Notes: generated by a model not told the origin, from the sequence alone. 55,777 nucleotides of DNA from Nemertoderma westbladi (GCA_032718475.1 JAUCBJ010008875.1:1-55777); one strand, 5' to 3'. Shown: positions 9,607-19,408, counted from the stretch's first letter. Made by a program: numbers and translations.

Positions 9607-10095
9607 TCATTGGCATTTGTATTCGGGATTGTAGCATTCATTATATAGTGCTTCACGTATTGCGCTTAGATTCAGATCTAGCTGTTTAGTGTTTTGGTTA
9701 CTTGGACTCGGCCTACTTGGGGTATTGGGTTTGTATTTGTTCGTGTTGTTACTTTGTTTCTGTCCCTGCCATGGTGTGGCTCTACTCCCAGCTCCCTGCA
9801 GACTTGTAGTCCCCTGTGTGGTTGCATACGGTAGTGACTGCCTCACCTTCGGAAGTGCATTCGCCGCACTATGTTCGGGTTTAGGTTGGCTGTATTCCGT
9901 TTTCGGTACCTTGCCTAGACTGTCCTCACTATAGACTGGATCCGTTATTAACTCCGCATCGTAGTTAAGGAAGTTAAACATCTCCTCCAACCCTGGCCCC
10001 GCACCTTTCTTTTCTTTAGTGGAGAAAGCGATCTTTCTCCATTTGTTTCTTAGCCAAATTGGAAGTGCCTGTGCTATTGTGGTACTACTACTACT
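9607..10095 (-). CDS. BEL/Pao Gag C-terminal fragment
   Basis: The reliable part begins at about 10080 with LPIWLRNKWRK and runs through an LEEMFNFLNYDAE block. This is the usual end of the BEL/Pao Gag helical domain. It is followed by a low-complexity, Ser/Pro/Asn/Gln-rich linker. The open frame upstream of 10095 belongs to the LINE that ends there with an (AGT)n tail. Zinc knuckles expected next are broken. Confidence 0.7.
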   Translation of the reverse strand, partial: SSSSTTIAQALPIWLRNKWRKIAFSTKEKKGAGPGLEEMFNFLNYDAELITDPVYSEDSLGKVPKTEYSQPKPEHSAANALPKVRQSLPYATTQGTTSLQGAGSRATPWQGQKQSNNTNKYKPNTPSRPSPSNQNTKQLDLNLSAIREALYNECYNPEYKCQ

Positions 10096-10129
10096 ACTAG
10101 GATCTGCATGCTGCGTTGCAGCTGCGTTT

Positions 10130-10315
10130 TTAAGAATGCTGTGCCGGCTTATCGACAAAATTGCACCGCCACAACTTCCTATCACCTATGACATTTGCTA
10201 GATCATCCGCATCTTCAAGGCCAGTGTCTTTTAAGATGCGTCTCAAGAAAGGCCTTGAAGAAGTCAACAAAGATAACAGCCAGATGCCTGTCTTTCTTTT
10301 TTGATAACTCTTCAA
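10130..10315 (-). CDS. LINE ORF2 C-terminus fragment
   Basis: The end carries FLRRILKDTGLEDADDLANV and the final NFVDKPAQHS, nearly identical to the C-terminus of the plus-strand LINE at 21.5-22.2 kb. It directly follows the truncated RT piece, so several hundred codons have been deleted between them. Confidence 0.75.
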   Translation of the reverse strand: MKSYQKRKTGIWLLSLLTSSRPFLRRILKDTGLEDADDLANVIGDRKLWRCNFVDKPAQHS

Positions 10316-11257
10316 TTATCCTTCTAAGTACCAAAATTGGCTCCATGGTCCACGACCTTTATGGAACCCATTCTGATTTCCATGGAGCAGTCTCTCAATG
10401 GGATCCCTGATGCGATTTAATAGAATTCTATTGTATAGCTTTGCAGCAATCGAGATCAATGAGATTCCCCGAAAAGAACCATAGAGTGTTAGGTTGCCCT
10501 TCTTGGGAACTGGCACCAACTTATTTGTTTTCATTTCTTGTGGGACTCTTATTGTTCGGTACATGTCTACTATGATGGGATAGATGAGCTTTAAACACTC
10601 AGGTATTTTAAAGACCTCAGGGGGAATACCATCTACTCCACTGGCACAATTGGTCTTAATGCTCTTTGCAGCAGCCTTCACTTCTGCAAAGGAGATATCA
10701 CCAATGGGAATATCTGGGAGTACAGACTCAGACACTTTTACTTCTATAAAGTTATCAGGCAATACCCTGTCATTATTGAGGAGCTTTTCATTGAGGCGAT
10801 CGGCTGGTGATTCAGCCTTAACCTTGGTGGTTGGTTGGCTTTTTCGACCAGCAAGCAAGTTGATCGATCTCCATGCCTGGGATGATTGCCTGCTGTCGTC
10901 AGCATCATTGATGGCATCGACCCGTTGGTTTATTAGCTCCTGTAAAATTACAGAGTACTGCCTGTTCAGGGACCTAGATGCAGCCTTAACTGCATTCTTG
11001 GCCGCTGTAGTCTGTTTGAGTCGGGACTCTTTCTGCGCCTTGTAGAGGTCATTTCGGCACTTCTGAATTTTGTTGTCAGTCCAGGGGGCCCATTTCCTGT
11101 TTCGAGGGTATACAGGAACTGTTTCTGCAGCTGCTAACTTAACTGCCTCTGTGAAGGCAGTATAGCCCTCACAGTGATCTGCCGCCTCAGAGGCAAGAAC
11201 CTCATACCTGTTGCTCAGCTGTAGTGTGAAGATGGATCTCACACTTGGCTGTTGCAA
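10316..11257 (-). CDS. LINE ORF2 fragment (linker and RT fingers)
   Basis: 313 aa. The first ~150 residues are the charged linker between endonuclease and RT. Then follow CASGVDGIPPEVFK, the RT motif with the conserved G-DGI-PE pattern, and LVPVPKKGNLTLYGSFRGISLI with the R-ISL motif (usually NYRGISL). The NQNGFHKGRGPW block is next. The protein then loses similarity at the deletion point, before the catalytic aspartates. Clade assignment (RTE or a close relative) rests on the look of the motifs only. Confidence 0.8.
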   Translation of the reverse strand: MQQPSVRSIFTLQLSNRYEVLASEAADHCEGYTAFTEAVKLAAAETVPVYPRNRKWAPWTDNKIQKCRNDLYKAQKESRLKQTTAAKNAVKAASRSLNRQYSVILQELINQRVDAINDADDSRQSSQAWRSINLLAGRKSQPTTKVKAESPADRLNEKLLNNDRVLPDNFIEVKVSESVLPDIPIGDISFAEVKAAAKSIKTNCASGVDGIPPEVFKIPECLKLIYPIIVDMYRTIRVPQEMKTNKLVPVPKKGNLTLYGSFRGISLISIAAKLYNRILLNRIRDPIERLLHGNQNGFHKGRGPWSQFWYLEG

Positions 11258-11589
11258 CAGAGATGCCGCGGCAAGGCAGATTTCGTTGTTCTGCTAGCAT
11301 GCAGACTAAGTCTTACCTTGGCCACAATAAGGAGGTGATTACTGGAGAAGGGTCGTAGTGTAATCTTGTATAGAGCTCCTGTATTTCCTACGAAACAGGA
11401 TATGGTCTATCTGGGACTTGTGACAACTGGGTCCACTATGAGTCCATAGCTTTCCAGCTCTCTTCTTGAACTGGATTCCAGCCGAAAACAATCCATTTCC
11501 AGAGATAAAATCCTGAAGATGGACGGAATTTCGGTGGCTATCCTAGGCTCCTAGGCTCATCACCACGCTATCCGGTAACTACAACAGCA

Positions 11590-12960
11590 GAAAAGTCTAC
11601 AGATGATTGGTATAACGAACCGATAACATCTGCTGAGGTTGAAGAAACAGTGGGAGCCTTGTCAAATAAGAAGGCATGTGGCCCAGATAAACTTTATAAC
11701 GAGCATATAAAGCAATCGTTACCAATAATTATAACACTACTCGTTTATTTGTATAATTTGTGTCTGAAGGCTGGTTCAGTGCCGGTCTCGTGGGGAATTA
11801 GCATAATTAAAGTATTGTACAAAGGCGAGATAAATCCTCGCCAGATAATTATAGAGATAGGGATAGCGCTGATTAGTGTGCTGTTGAAACTACTCACAGC
11901 TATTATAAATAGACCGGTGAGAAAACATTTAAATCACCTATACCATGGGAGCAATTCGGGTTTACACGCGGTAAATCAACAATCCAAGCAATAGGAAAGT
12001 TGCTCAGCGATATATCTGCTATGGAGATAGCCCGAATAGAGTTATATATGCGGCCTTCATAGGCTTTAGGAAGGCGTTCGATATGGTGAACAGAACAATC
12101 TTGGCGTACAAACTCTATCATTCTTTTGGCATAAAAGGTAAAATTTTCCACCTAATCATCGGCATCCTACGGAATTGGATTAAAGTATTCGATGGGATCA
12201 AGTTCTCCAACAAGATCAGGCAACTCCGCGATATCTTGCAGGGTGATTCATTCTCACCCACTTGTTTCTTAATATTCATAGCTGATATAGCTATTGTTCT
12301 ACGCCAATTAGCTGCAACACTGAGGTTCATCTTTTTCACAGATGATCTTGTGATATACTCAACAGTCCGCAGCGACATCCAACAAGCCTTAAATGAATTA
12401 GAGAAATGGTGCAACCAAAATGGTATGGAACTCAATATAAAAAAGACAACGATTATCAAATTTAGACGGGCTGGCCGACTAGCACATTTAGATGTATTTA
12501 CATATGCTGGACAAAAAGTTGAAGTAGCAAACCAATATGAATATCTGGGAATTGTATTGCAGCCGTCTCTTTGTTTCTCAAAGCATGTACAACAAAAAAA
12601 GCGAAAATCATTTGCAGCTATTGGTTGCCTTTCTAACCTACAGATGTTGTCAATAACTACGGGTATAAAAATTTTTGAAATGAATATCTCGCCAATGGTT
12701 GTTTATGCATTCTCGGAGATTGGAAAATTGTTCACTCTCGAAAATTTAAAGGAACTAGACAGAATAAAATTTGCATTTATCAAGAAGCTCCTAGGTCTAC
12801 CAAAAAACGCCTCGGCAACGATGGCCATGAAACTTACTGGATGTCCTACTTTAATTGAAAAATGTAATGAAACGATATTCAATCCGATGATCTTGGAACA
12901 ATACAGGAATCACCGCCATGAACGCGAACAAAATTTCGAATTAGAAAATTATTCAGCGGG
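11590..12960 (+). mobile_element. Second LINE fragment, plus strand, degenerate RT
   Basis: Two overlapping open pieces (11650-11994 and 12083-12960) give an RT with ACGPDKLYNEHIK near the start, and KAFDMVN, LQGDSFSP and FFTDDLVIYS (usual F/Y-A-DD) further on. The thumb and C-terminal region follow. It differs in sequence from the LINE family at 10-11.5 kb and 21-22 kb. A frameshift lies at 11994-12083, and no endonuclease is seen upstream. Confidence 0.75.
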
Positions 12961-13051
12961 GCCAGCCATTTTGCTCGGATGTATGGTGGCAACCACTTCA
13001 ACGCAATCATCATTTGGTAACACGACTCACAGCCCATGGATTCCATTATAA
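12083..13051 (+). CDS. LINE reverse transcriptase C-terminal half
   Basis: The LINE-derived part runs to about 12960; the remaining codons are read from the antisense of a BEL/Pao gag. RT motifs: ILQGDSFSPTCF and FFTDDLVIYS, where the catalytic pair DD is kept but the preceding Ala is Thr. Then a thumb with YLGIVL, and a C-terminal tail with IGKLF and FAFIKKLLGLP, typical of CR1/Jockey-group ORF2. Not functional without its N-terminal part. Confidence 0.75.
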   Translation: MVNRTILAYKLYHSFGIKGKIFHLIIGILRNWIKVFDGIKFSNKIRQLRDILQGDSFSPTCFLIFIADIAIVLRQLAATLRFIFFTDDLVIYSTVRSDIQQALNELEKWCNQNGMELNIKKTTIIKFRRAGRLAHLDVFTYAGQKVEVANQYEYLGIVLQPSLCFSKHVQQKKRKSFAAIGCLSNLQMLSITTGIKIFEMNISPMVVYAFSEIGKLFTLENLKELDRIKFAFIKKLLGLPKNASATMAMKLTGCPTLIEKCNETIFNPMILEQYRNHRHEREQNFELENYSAGPAILLGCMVATTSTQSSFGNTTHSPWIPL

Positions 13052-13646
13052 AATATGTGAAAACGCCATTCCATTCCGTCGATGCATTGAGTTTGTAAGG
13101 TGCATCTAAAGTCTTTAACACTATTAGCGCTTTCTCTACTTTGTTAGCGAAATTCTTGATGCTAACGGGGTTTCTGCCTGATGTTATTCCCCTTAAGGTT
13201 TGTCGGATAATCTTCGCAGGATGGCCAAATTCCCTGTCCAGGGCTCTCCATGCGGTCGTGAATCTTCCTTCAATACCTTGGTATTGCCTCACAATGTTGT
13301 AGGCTGGCCCCCCTGTATAGACTTGTAGATATTTAAGATTTTGTATGAGATTTTTTGTCAAGATCTTGTTGCTGTACATATACATCCTCCGGAACTGTAG
13401 ATATTCTTCCGGTTTACTACCATCAAACTTGAAAGGCTCCACAGGTGGCAGCTCAATTCTAGTTTTCAGCGCATCCATGAGTGTTGCCAATCCGGTAAGG
13501 ATCGGGGTACCAGTGAGGATAATAGGGGAGAACGAGCTATCGACGGTAAGGATGTAGGCTCCTTCAACATTGGCTGTGCTTCGCCTCACGGGTTCGTCGA
13601 CTTTCCCTGAGTGGGATATATCATCGCTGGTAGCGGTCCCCTCCAT
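12960..13646 (-). CDS. BEL/Pao Gag N-terminal/central fragment
   Basis: The region LPPVEPFKFDGSKPEEYLQF is the DUF1759-like start of the BEL/Pao Gag domain. It is followed by YLQVYTGGPAYNIVRQY and ALDREFGHPAKI, which match the family pattern L-G-A---I and L---FG-P. It ends at LPPYIRAKW (about 12965), where the plus-strand LINE begins. The gag piece at 10.08 kb starts again at the corresponding LP-WLRNKW site, but with a different sequence. The two gag pieces may therefore come from different BEL copies. Confidence 0.75.
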
Positions 13647-13649
13647 GTC

Positions 13650-14290
13650 TCCGGATCTGACGGGATCGGGGGTTTTAATTTTGGCTGTGTGTATTGCAGA
13701 TGAACTCTACTGTTCTCCTTCCGTCTTCCGAGTGGGCTCGACGTTTTCTCGTTTGGCCGCTTACTGCACCAAGGTCCCTCCCTCTGTCCGGTTGTACGGC
13801 CTCGCGGATATTCGTTGCCTTCCTATTATCCTCCGTCATCGGGTGCCATGGTTCACTTAACTCACCACGCGCATTATTTACCGACGCTCGTGGGGCTTCT
13901 GCTGCCCCCCCCTTTCCTCCATCGTCAGGAGCCCCGGTTCACTTGAATCACAACGCGCATTTACCATCGAAATCTGTGGAAAGTTTTCTGCCCCTCCCCC
14001 CTGATTTATTACGTTATTATTTAGATTATTTTGATTAATTTCACCGGGATTATTTATTTGATTATTATTTACTGTACCCAGTCTGTTATTTAAATTACTT
14101 TGGTTATCTGGCGCACCAATATTTACATTGTTATTAACCAAAACACTATTTCCTGCAAGAAATGTTTCATTAGTTTTAGGGTTATCTACTATGGTATTAT
14201 TAATATTAACATTCTCGTTGAACGTATTGTTCCAACATAGTTCAATAGTTCATAGTTCAAACATAGTTCCAACTTAGCCATCATTCGCTG
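13650..14290 (-). other. Degraded Gag leader, Asn-rich stretch
   Basis: A minus-strand frame at 13878-14141 encodes an Asn/Gln-rich peptide followed by a short charged tail. It has low complexity and could be a degraded N-terminal linker of a Gag or UTR sequence. Two short near-repeats (GGTTCACTT ... ACGCGCATT) occur at about 13850-13880 and 13938-13963. No confident gene. Confidence 0.35.
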
Positions 14291-14301
14291 GCCGACCTTT
14301 A

Positions 14302-14484
14302 CTATTTTCTATAACTGTCCCGCCAGATGGAAATGTTACACCTTCTTACAGGCATAACTTCGTTATATGACGAATGTATGTCGATCCATTGTAACGCACT
14401 CTCGCCAATCTTACCAAACCGTCGTTTCCCATATTCACTGACTCCATCTGTTACCCATGCACCTCGATCCTTAGTGTCACTCAT
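14302..14484 (-). CDS. BEL/Pao integrase C-terminal end fragment (element B)
   Basis: 60 aa following, in another frame, the basic stretch RWFTRERILQPGDLVLVM at about 14465-14535. That stretch is the typical W---GD-V-V- SH3-like end of BEL/Pao integrase. The formal start lies after this motif. Counted as the last coding trace of element B. Confidence 0.5.
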   Translation of the reverse strand: MSDTKDRGAWVTDGVSEYGKRRFGKIGESALQWIDIHSSYNEVMPVRRCNISIWRDSYRK

Positions 14485-14644
14485 TACTAGGACTAGGTCG
14501 CCTGGCTGTAAGATGCGCTCACGAGTAAACCACCGTTGTCGCTCACACAGTAGTGGAAGATATTCGTCAAAGTACCGAGTCCAGAAGATATGTGCAAGTT
14601 GCTGTTCCTGTTCCCACGTCCTGCTTGCATAAATGGCGCCGGTG

Positions 14645-14833
14645 TTAAATTGCCTTGGAACTCGTGAAGGTCTGCTTCACGAGTAGGAGGTCATATGGTG
14701 TGAGTGGTTGGTCCACCATTGGGTCATCGATTGCGGCGCACAATTGTCTAGAGTTCATGTTTCTTGCGATCTCTGCTAAGGCCGTTCTCAGTGTGTCTTC
14801 GTCAACTAATGCATTGCTGAGTGTTGCTTTCAA
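14645..14833 (-). CDS. BEL/Pao integrase post-core helix fragment (element B)
   Basis: 62 aa: a TLSNALVDEDTLRTALAEI helix, MNSRQL, and LTPYDLLLVK (usual LTP-HLL). This is the stretch between the catalytic Glu and the C-terminal domain, equivalent to the beginning of the fragment at 5.5-5.8 kb in element A. Confidence 0.75.
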   Translation of the reverse strand: MKATLSNALVDEDTLRTALAEIARNMNSRQLCAAIDDPMVDQPLTPYDLLLVKQTFTSSKAI

Positions 14834-14930
14834 TCCATTCTTTACTATTCCTATTTGTCTCTCCCAAACCCCACTTGTATGCGATGCGTATGGAACTTGA
14901 AATTCCCACTCGGTCCCAGGTCTTATTTGT

Positions 14931-15254
14931 TTACTTATTATACCACCACTTTGTCATTGCTTCTTGCAGTTCTCGCTCGGCCCCAACAAAGTTGGTTCCA
15001 TTATCGGATCGTATTAGTTTCACATTGCCATGTGCACATATAAATCGTCGATAAACATTTATAAACGACGCCGCAGATACATCGCATGCAATGTTGAGGG
15101 CCACAGCCCGGCTGGTCAGGCAAGTGAAGATTTCCCCCCATCGTTTCTCTGTCCCCCTTCCTCGTGTCATGTACATGGGCCCCCAGTAGTCACATCCACA
15201 GTAGGTAAAACAGGGTTCAAATGAGGTTATCCAGTCTAGAGGTGGGGGCGCCAT
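14931..15254 (-). CDS. BEL/Pao integrase DDE core (element B)
   Basis: 107 aa containing the first catalytic Asp in CGCDYWGPMY (usually D-FGP), the central R-W-E-FTCL-SRAV-L block, ASFINVYRRF, and the second Asp in SDNGTNFVGA. The catalytic Glu region lies beyond the frame break near 14.93 kb. Upstream in the same direction (15.25-15.33 kb) the CITCKKI knuckle of the zinc-binding domain is visible. Confidence 0.85.
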   Translation of the reverse strand: MAPPPLDWITSFEPCFTYCGCDYWGPMYMTRGRGTEKRWGEIFTCLTSRAVALNIACDVSAASFINVYRRFICAHGNVKLIRSDNGTNFVGAERELQEAMTKWWYNK

Positions 15255-15334
15255 CAGTTGTTTCTTGGCTCTAGGGTGTATTTTTTTACAGGTTATGCAT
15301 CTAGATAGGATTTTCTTGTGTAGTGCTTGTCCAC

Positions 15335-15664
15335 CTATGATCCAAAAACGCTTCCTAACACTTGCGACAGTATGCTCTCGGCCTGTGTGAAGTTGTGTCG
15401 GTGCAGCTGCGTGATGACCATTCTGGCCATAAGTCCCTTTGAGTGGAGGATTATCGGCTCCTTCATGTCGCGGTCTACCGGAGCCAGTACAATTCTAGTA
15501 CCTATTCGTAGTATATGATTTTCATCCAGGAAGGGATTTAGTTTATATAACGGGCTAGATTTAAGTACAGCTGCTCCACCTCGTAGTTTGTTTAACTCAG
15601 TTGGAAATTCAATTTCCTGTGAATGTTGCAGTAGTTGCCTTTCTGCCAGCAGACGTTCTCTCAT
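15335..15664 (-). CDS. BEL/Pao integrase N-terminal zinc-binding region (element B)
   Basis: 109 aa with LNPFLDENHILRIGTRI (usually L-P-LD--GLLRVGGR), EPIILHSKGLMARMVITQLH and H-NFTQAE-IL. The His residues belong to the HHCC zinc-binding module; its Cys pair lies just across the frame break at about 15.29 kb. Confidence 0.8.
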   Translation of the reverse strand: MRERLLAERQLLQHSQEIEFPTELNKLRGGAAVLKSSPLYKLNPFLDENHILRIGTRIVLAPVDRDMKEPIILHSKGLMARMVITQLHRHNFTQAESILSQVLGSVFGS

Positions 15665-15676
15665 GCTTAGTCTACC

Positions 15677-16249
15677 CTATCCCCAACTGTTTGGCATTGC
15701 TTTCATCATGGAGTCTGAGTAATATTGCAGAGGTCTACGGTGAGTTGTTGCGGTTGTCTCGAAATTTACTCCATGCTCTTGACGTTCTGCTTTCCTAACC
15801 AGTGCGACTTGCTGCATCCATATTTTATATCTAGAAAGCCATGCCACACGTTGGATGGCCTTTTCCAGTTTTTCATTAGAGTTCAAGATTTTTTCCAATA
15901 GGTTGTTTTCAGCTAATGGTCTCTTCATTGCTAACATAACATCTACCTTCTGCTTAGACAGTACAGACTCTTCATAGTCTATGAGATCCTGGTAGGACAT
16001 TTCGTCCACTCTCCTCTCGTTGTCTCTTAAACTGTCGTCTGGTTTAAACGCAGTATGGTCCCCAACCGCTTCCATGACTGGGTGATCCACGATTGTATCG
16101 TTTATTAAAGGCTGTAGAACCCAGGACATTGGGTCACCAACATTGTTTGTCCCATTTGGATTACGCAGTTTCGTTGCAGCCAGTGGTTCTGGCTCCTTGG
16201 GATCAGCTGCGTGGTCCTGCTCGTGAACTATCGTACCTTCTTTGATCAT
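15677..16249 (-). CDS. BEL/Pao connection region between RNase H and integrase (element B)
   Basis: 190 aa, acidic and Pro-rich first half. The second half has the helical segment LSRYKIWMQQVALVRKAE that in BEL/Pao precedes the integrase zinc-binding domain. No catalytic residues expected. Separated from RNase H by about 270 bp of frameshifted sequence. Confidence 0.6.
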   Translation of the reverse strand: MIKEGTIVHEQDHAADPKEPEPLAATKLRNPNGTNNVGDPMSWVLQPLINDTIVDHPVMEAVGDHTAFKPDDSLRDNERRVDEMSYQDLIDYEESVLSKQKVDVMLAMKRPLAENNLLEKILNSNEKLEKAIQRVAWLSRYKIWMQQVALVRKAERQEHGVNFETTATTHRRPLQYYSDSMMKAMPNSWG

Positions 16250-16518
16250 GACTAACGCACATGCTTTACGTACTTCTTTCCTACTTTGTGTTGGTTCTGG
16301 GATTCTTTTTTTTGGAGAAAATCTGTTCGTGCCTCCACCGCATTGTCTACTTCAGGTTCATGTATGTATGGTACGTCGTCCCTTGGGTTCATGTCTCCTG
16401 GCAAGGGGTTTTTCTTTAACTACATACCTGGTTGTGGCTGATTCCCCATATACATGAAGTCTGCTGATGGCCATTCTGTCTGACTGGTTAGAAGAAATTG
16501 TGGCCCTTCACTCCATAT

Positions 16519-17757
16519 CTAGCTTTTGATGAACTCTCGCGGAAATGCTCCCGTACTTGCCATATCAGCTGGGTTGTCCTTACCCTTAACGTGGTGCCAT
16601 TGGTCTGGTCTCGATATGGATGTAATTTCGTGTACTCGGTTCAGTATGAAGGTGGGATACCTCCTTCCCTCGTTTGCTATATAGTTTAAGGTTGTTCGTG
16701 AGTCACTACAGTAAAGTGCTTGGTTGATTTTAATATCTATTTCCTCCAGGATGGTTCTTGCAAGTTGGATTGCGAAAACGGCAGATTGGAGTTCCTTCCT
16801 TGGTATTGATATAAACTTGTAGTGAGATGTCCGTTTTTTCGAGGCTACAAAGGCAGTTATAGCTGTGCGCTCCAGCTCATCAAGTTGCTCAGTCAGCACT
16901 GGCTCTAATGTTATAGGTTCCTTCATCATCAACTTCCTTAAATACGCTACTGCTCCATAGCCAGTCTCACATGCGTCGCAGTATGTATGCAGCTCTATCC
17001 AATCTGAGTCATCCCTATCTGGAAAATACGGTCTTGCAAACTTGACATGATTGACTAGATGCAGCTGGTCCACCCAGGTCTCCCAACGTTCTAGAAAGTA
17101 ATTACTTAGATTATCGTCCCAGCCTGGTATGGTTAGGGTTAATTCTCTCATAAACCTCTTTCCTATTAGTACGACAGGGCCGATGAATCCCAAAGGATCA
17201 TATATACTTGCGATGATAGATATACAGTCTCTCTTAGACTTTGCTCCTAGGTGTGGAGCTGACTGTATGGCGATTGTATCATTATGTGTATCCCATTTGA
17301 GTCCGAGCGCTCTGGCTATTGGAAGATTATCCAAATATAGGTCTATATCTGGCCCTGCTCGACGCTCTTTTGGAATCGCTGCCATGAATTCTTTCGAGTT
17401 GCTCATAAACTTAGTCAAGTTGAACCCACCCATTGCTAGACATCTTATCAGTTCATCAGCTAGTTCAAGTGCGGTTTTGTAATATCTGCAGGATTTCATA
17501 CCATCGTTGACATAGAAGTATCTTAGTATGGTTTTTATTGCCTCCTCTGAGAATCTATTTTTGTTGTCATTAGCTACGCGTCTTAGTGTGGCTCCAGCGT
17601 TGCTTGGCGAGGACTTGACCCCGAAGGGATTTACTAGCATCTGGTATATCTCTGGTGTACTCTCCCTACCCTCATCATAAAATAAAAAACGTAGGCTATC
17701 TACATCTTTTTCTGGGACCCTTATCTGGTAGTACATGGCCCCTATATTCGCAGGCAA
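16519..17757 (-). CDS. BEL/Pao reverse transcriptase and RNase H (element B), active site mutated
   Basis: 412 aa. N-terminus enters the RT fingers/palm ([18 protein letters not shown], and [19 protein letters not shown]). The catalytic box is FYVNDGMKS at about 17500-17515 where the family has YVDD, so one of the two metal-binding aspartates is Asn by a single transition. Then [33 protein letters not shown], the RNase H block ([19 protein letters not shown]), and the substrate-binding [14 protein letters not shown]. The [11 protein letters not shown] motif is next, ending with [14 protein letters not shown]. The longest open piece of element B and well conserved apart from the active site. 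Confidence 0.9.
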   Translation of the reverse strand: MPANIGAMYYQIRVPEKDVDSLRFLFYDEGRESTPEIYQMLVNPFGVKSSPSNAGATLRRVANDNKNRFSEEAIKTILRYFYVNDGMKSCRYYKTALELADELIRCLAMGGFNLTKFMSNSKEFMAAIPKERRAGPDIDLYLDNLPIARALGLKWDTHNDTIAIQSAPHLGAKSKRDCISIIASIYDPLGFIGPVVLIGKRFMRELTLTIPGWDDNLSNYFLERWETWVDQLHLVNHVKFARPYFPDRDDSDWIELHTYCDACETGYGAVAYLRKLMMKEPITLEPVLTEQLDELERTAITAFVASKKRTSHYKFISIPRKELQSAVFAIQLARTILEEIDIKINQALYCSDSRTTLNYIANEGRRYPTFILNRVHEITSISRPDQWHHVKGKDNPADMASTGAFPREFIKS

Positions 17758-17888
17758 AGGCTACTTTCTCAAGACGAAAACGAATTAGAACTCCAAGTAG
17801 TAGACTGGTCTGAGATGGTCCGTCAAGCAACTGGGAGTTCAGTGATTGCCCCTTGTATACTGCTGCAGCGTCGAATACGATTCTAATT

Positions 17889-18506
17889 TTATCCTTGTTG
17901 GTGAGGTAGGTAGTATATGGTTCTAGAATTTACCAGTTCATTAGAGTTCATCTTCCTTGCATAGCCCTTGTCTTGGTAAGTTTGTAGGATTCCTCGATAT
18001 TCCTTCTCCTTCCCTGGGTTCCTCAAGAAACGTTTCTGTAAGCTATTGAGTCTACTTAGGGCCAGTAAATAGTTATTTATTAGTATGGGTTGTTCCAGTT
18101 TCCATAGTAATGGGGCTTGGTAGTGAGCCTCTGGCAACAGCACTATCTGTTTTTGCAATTCCACAACACGATTATCCTCTGGGGTTCTCCGAGTAATTTC
18201 TGATGGGATGTTAAATCCCTGCCCCTCCAGTGACCAGAAGTGATGTAAATGACGGTTTAGGTCTTTATCCGGTTCAGTTACTAATGTAGAATTGATGGGG
18301 TCGTAAATAACTGCGTCCTCGTTACAAAGTCCGGCTGTATTAGATAGTGCTGCACAACAACATTCTAGCATTACATTAGCTTTCTTTGGGCCGGCTAGAT
18401 ACCAACCGAAGAAGATTTCTATTGCAAAGGGTTCGTTTTTAAATTGATTACCCCAACATTGCTGTTTGCGATAGTGTGCCATAGGAACATTCACGCCAAT
18501 TATCAT
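17889..18506 (-). CDS. BEL/Pao protease-RT linker and RT N-terminus (element B)
   Basis: 205 aa starting with [14 protein letters not shown], the conserved block after the BEL/Pao protease (L-IG-D), then FGWYLAGP (usually LGW---GP). Next comes the [10 protein letters not shown] segment (usually FW-LE--GI) and a [23 protein letters not shown] helix that leads into RT. Frame lost before the RT fingers. Confidence 0.85.
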   Translation of the reverse strand: MIIGVNVPMAHYRKQQCWGNQFKNEPFAIEIFFGWYLAGPKKANVMLECCCAALSNTAGLCNEDAVIYDPINSTLVTEPDKDLNRHLHHFWSLEGQGFNIPSEITRRTPEDNRVVELQKQIVLLPEAHYQAPLLWKLEQPILINNYLLALSRLNSLQKRFLRNPGKEKEYRGILQTYQDKGYARKMNSNELVNSRTIYYLPHQQG

Positions 18507-18900
18507 TACAATACGATGAATGTCTACTTCTGGGTAGTCTAGTTTTTCCTTCAGATCCTCTGGATGAGGCTACCTTGTCATCGTTTTATCTGGCATCTGA
18601 CTATCGAAATGCATGCCCTCATGCACATTAACATTATGGATCATTATTTCCACCTCATATCCTTTCATAACGGCGGTGACGCTGATGGTGATTTGCCCCC
18701 ACTTGCATTTCTTGTTCTTCTCCAAACAGAGCGCCAACCAGAATATTTCTATATTTTACCATAGGCCTGATCAGTTTTGCTGCCTCTTTATCAATGAAGC
18801 ACGTAGAGCCTCCTGAGTCCAATATTGCGTAGGCTGTAACGCTCCATTTTGCTCCATCAGGGTTTGTAATCCGTATTGGAATAATGGGTAATATACTGGT

Positions 18901-19239
18901 CTAGTCGTCAGTGGTTCTCAGTACTAGTACGACCTTGTTATCACCTGGATGCTGTTCTTTGTTGGTCTTTTCTTTAGATCTCCCTGTGGATGGATGTAGT
19001 AGTGAGTGATGTGTGGCGTCACTGCAGAGTGCACATTTCCCTACAGTTCTGCACGACTCCCTAGGGTGCACCCCTAGACAGTAGTCATACATTGCCTTTG
19101 ATTGCACATATGCCAAGCGTTCGTCATAATTTAACTCTGAAAACTTTCTGCATGAGTACACGCAATGGCCTAGTTCATTGCAAAATATACATTTTAGTGG
19201 TCTAGATACTCCGGGCAGCTGCCTTGGAGTAGTTTGCAT
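18901..19239 (-). CDS. BEL/Pao Gag zinc-knuckle region (element B)
   Basis: 112 aa with CIFCNELGHCVYSC (CX2CX4HX4C), then a linker with YDYCLGVHPRESC, and a second module CALCSDATHHSLLH. This is the usual BEL/Pao nucleocapsid: two Cys/His modules just upstream of the protease. The protease sequence itself (about 18.55-18.9 kb) is frameshifted; a DSGGSTCF-like block can be read near 18.79-18.82 kb. Confidence 0.8.
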   Translation of the reverse strand: MQTTPRQLPGVSRPLKCIFCNELGHCVYSCRKFSELNYDERLAYVQSKAMYDYCLGVHPRESCRTVGKCALCSDATHHSLLHPSTGRSKEKTNKEQHPGDNKVVLVLRTTDD

Positions 19240-19408
19240 TCGTTGTTATGGTTGAGGTAATTGGCCAGAGTATACGACATTTTGTGAATAGTTTGGCCTC
19301 ATATTTTGATTATTGCTGCTGTAGGGTTTCGACTGAGCACTAAAAATGTTTCCAGGATTGTTGTAATGTGGACCATTATTTGGATACTGGTATTTATGGT
19401 CCGGTTTA

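Larger units (their letters stand above)
1961..10095 (-). mobile_element. BEL/Pao LTR retrotransposon A, degenerate
   Basis: Reading on the minus strand, the order is a gag C-terminal piece (10.1-9.6 kb), protease/RT linker (9.2-8.9 kb), RT with YVDD (7.36-7.13 kb), RT thumb and RNase H (7.0-6.5 kb), integrase (6.3-5.9 kb), integrase C-terminal domain (5.85-5.5 kb), then a Gag-like zinc-knuckle gene (4.1-2.0 kb). This is the BEL/Pao gene order plus one extra downstream gene. Every open piece is short and separated by stops and frameshifts, so the copy is dead. A foreign block at about 7.5-8.94 kb interrupts it. No LTRs were recognised; grouping of the downstream gene with the pol is by analogy with element C. 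Confidence 0.75.
10081..11560 (-). mobile_element. LINE (RTE-like) truncated/internally deleted copy
   Basis: From 11560 downwards on the minus strand: an endonuclease C-terminus (SQIDHILFRRKYRSSI-type) with stops, a long ORF2 linker, RT fingers, then a jump directly to the extreme C-terminus of ORF2 (10315-10140). The 3' UTR ends in an (AGT)n tail at about 10081-10096. The same 3' module occurs on the plus strand at 22.0-22.2 kb and in relic form at 42.1-42.3 kb. RT palm including the catalytic FADD is missing here, so the copy is internally deleted. Confidence 0.75.

Noticed and set aside
10584-11045. 153-aa plus-strand frame
   Set aside because: Antisense shadow of the minus-strand LINE ORF2.
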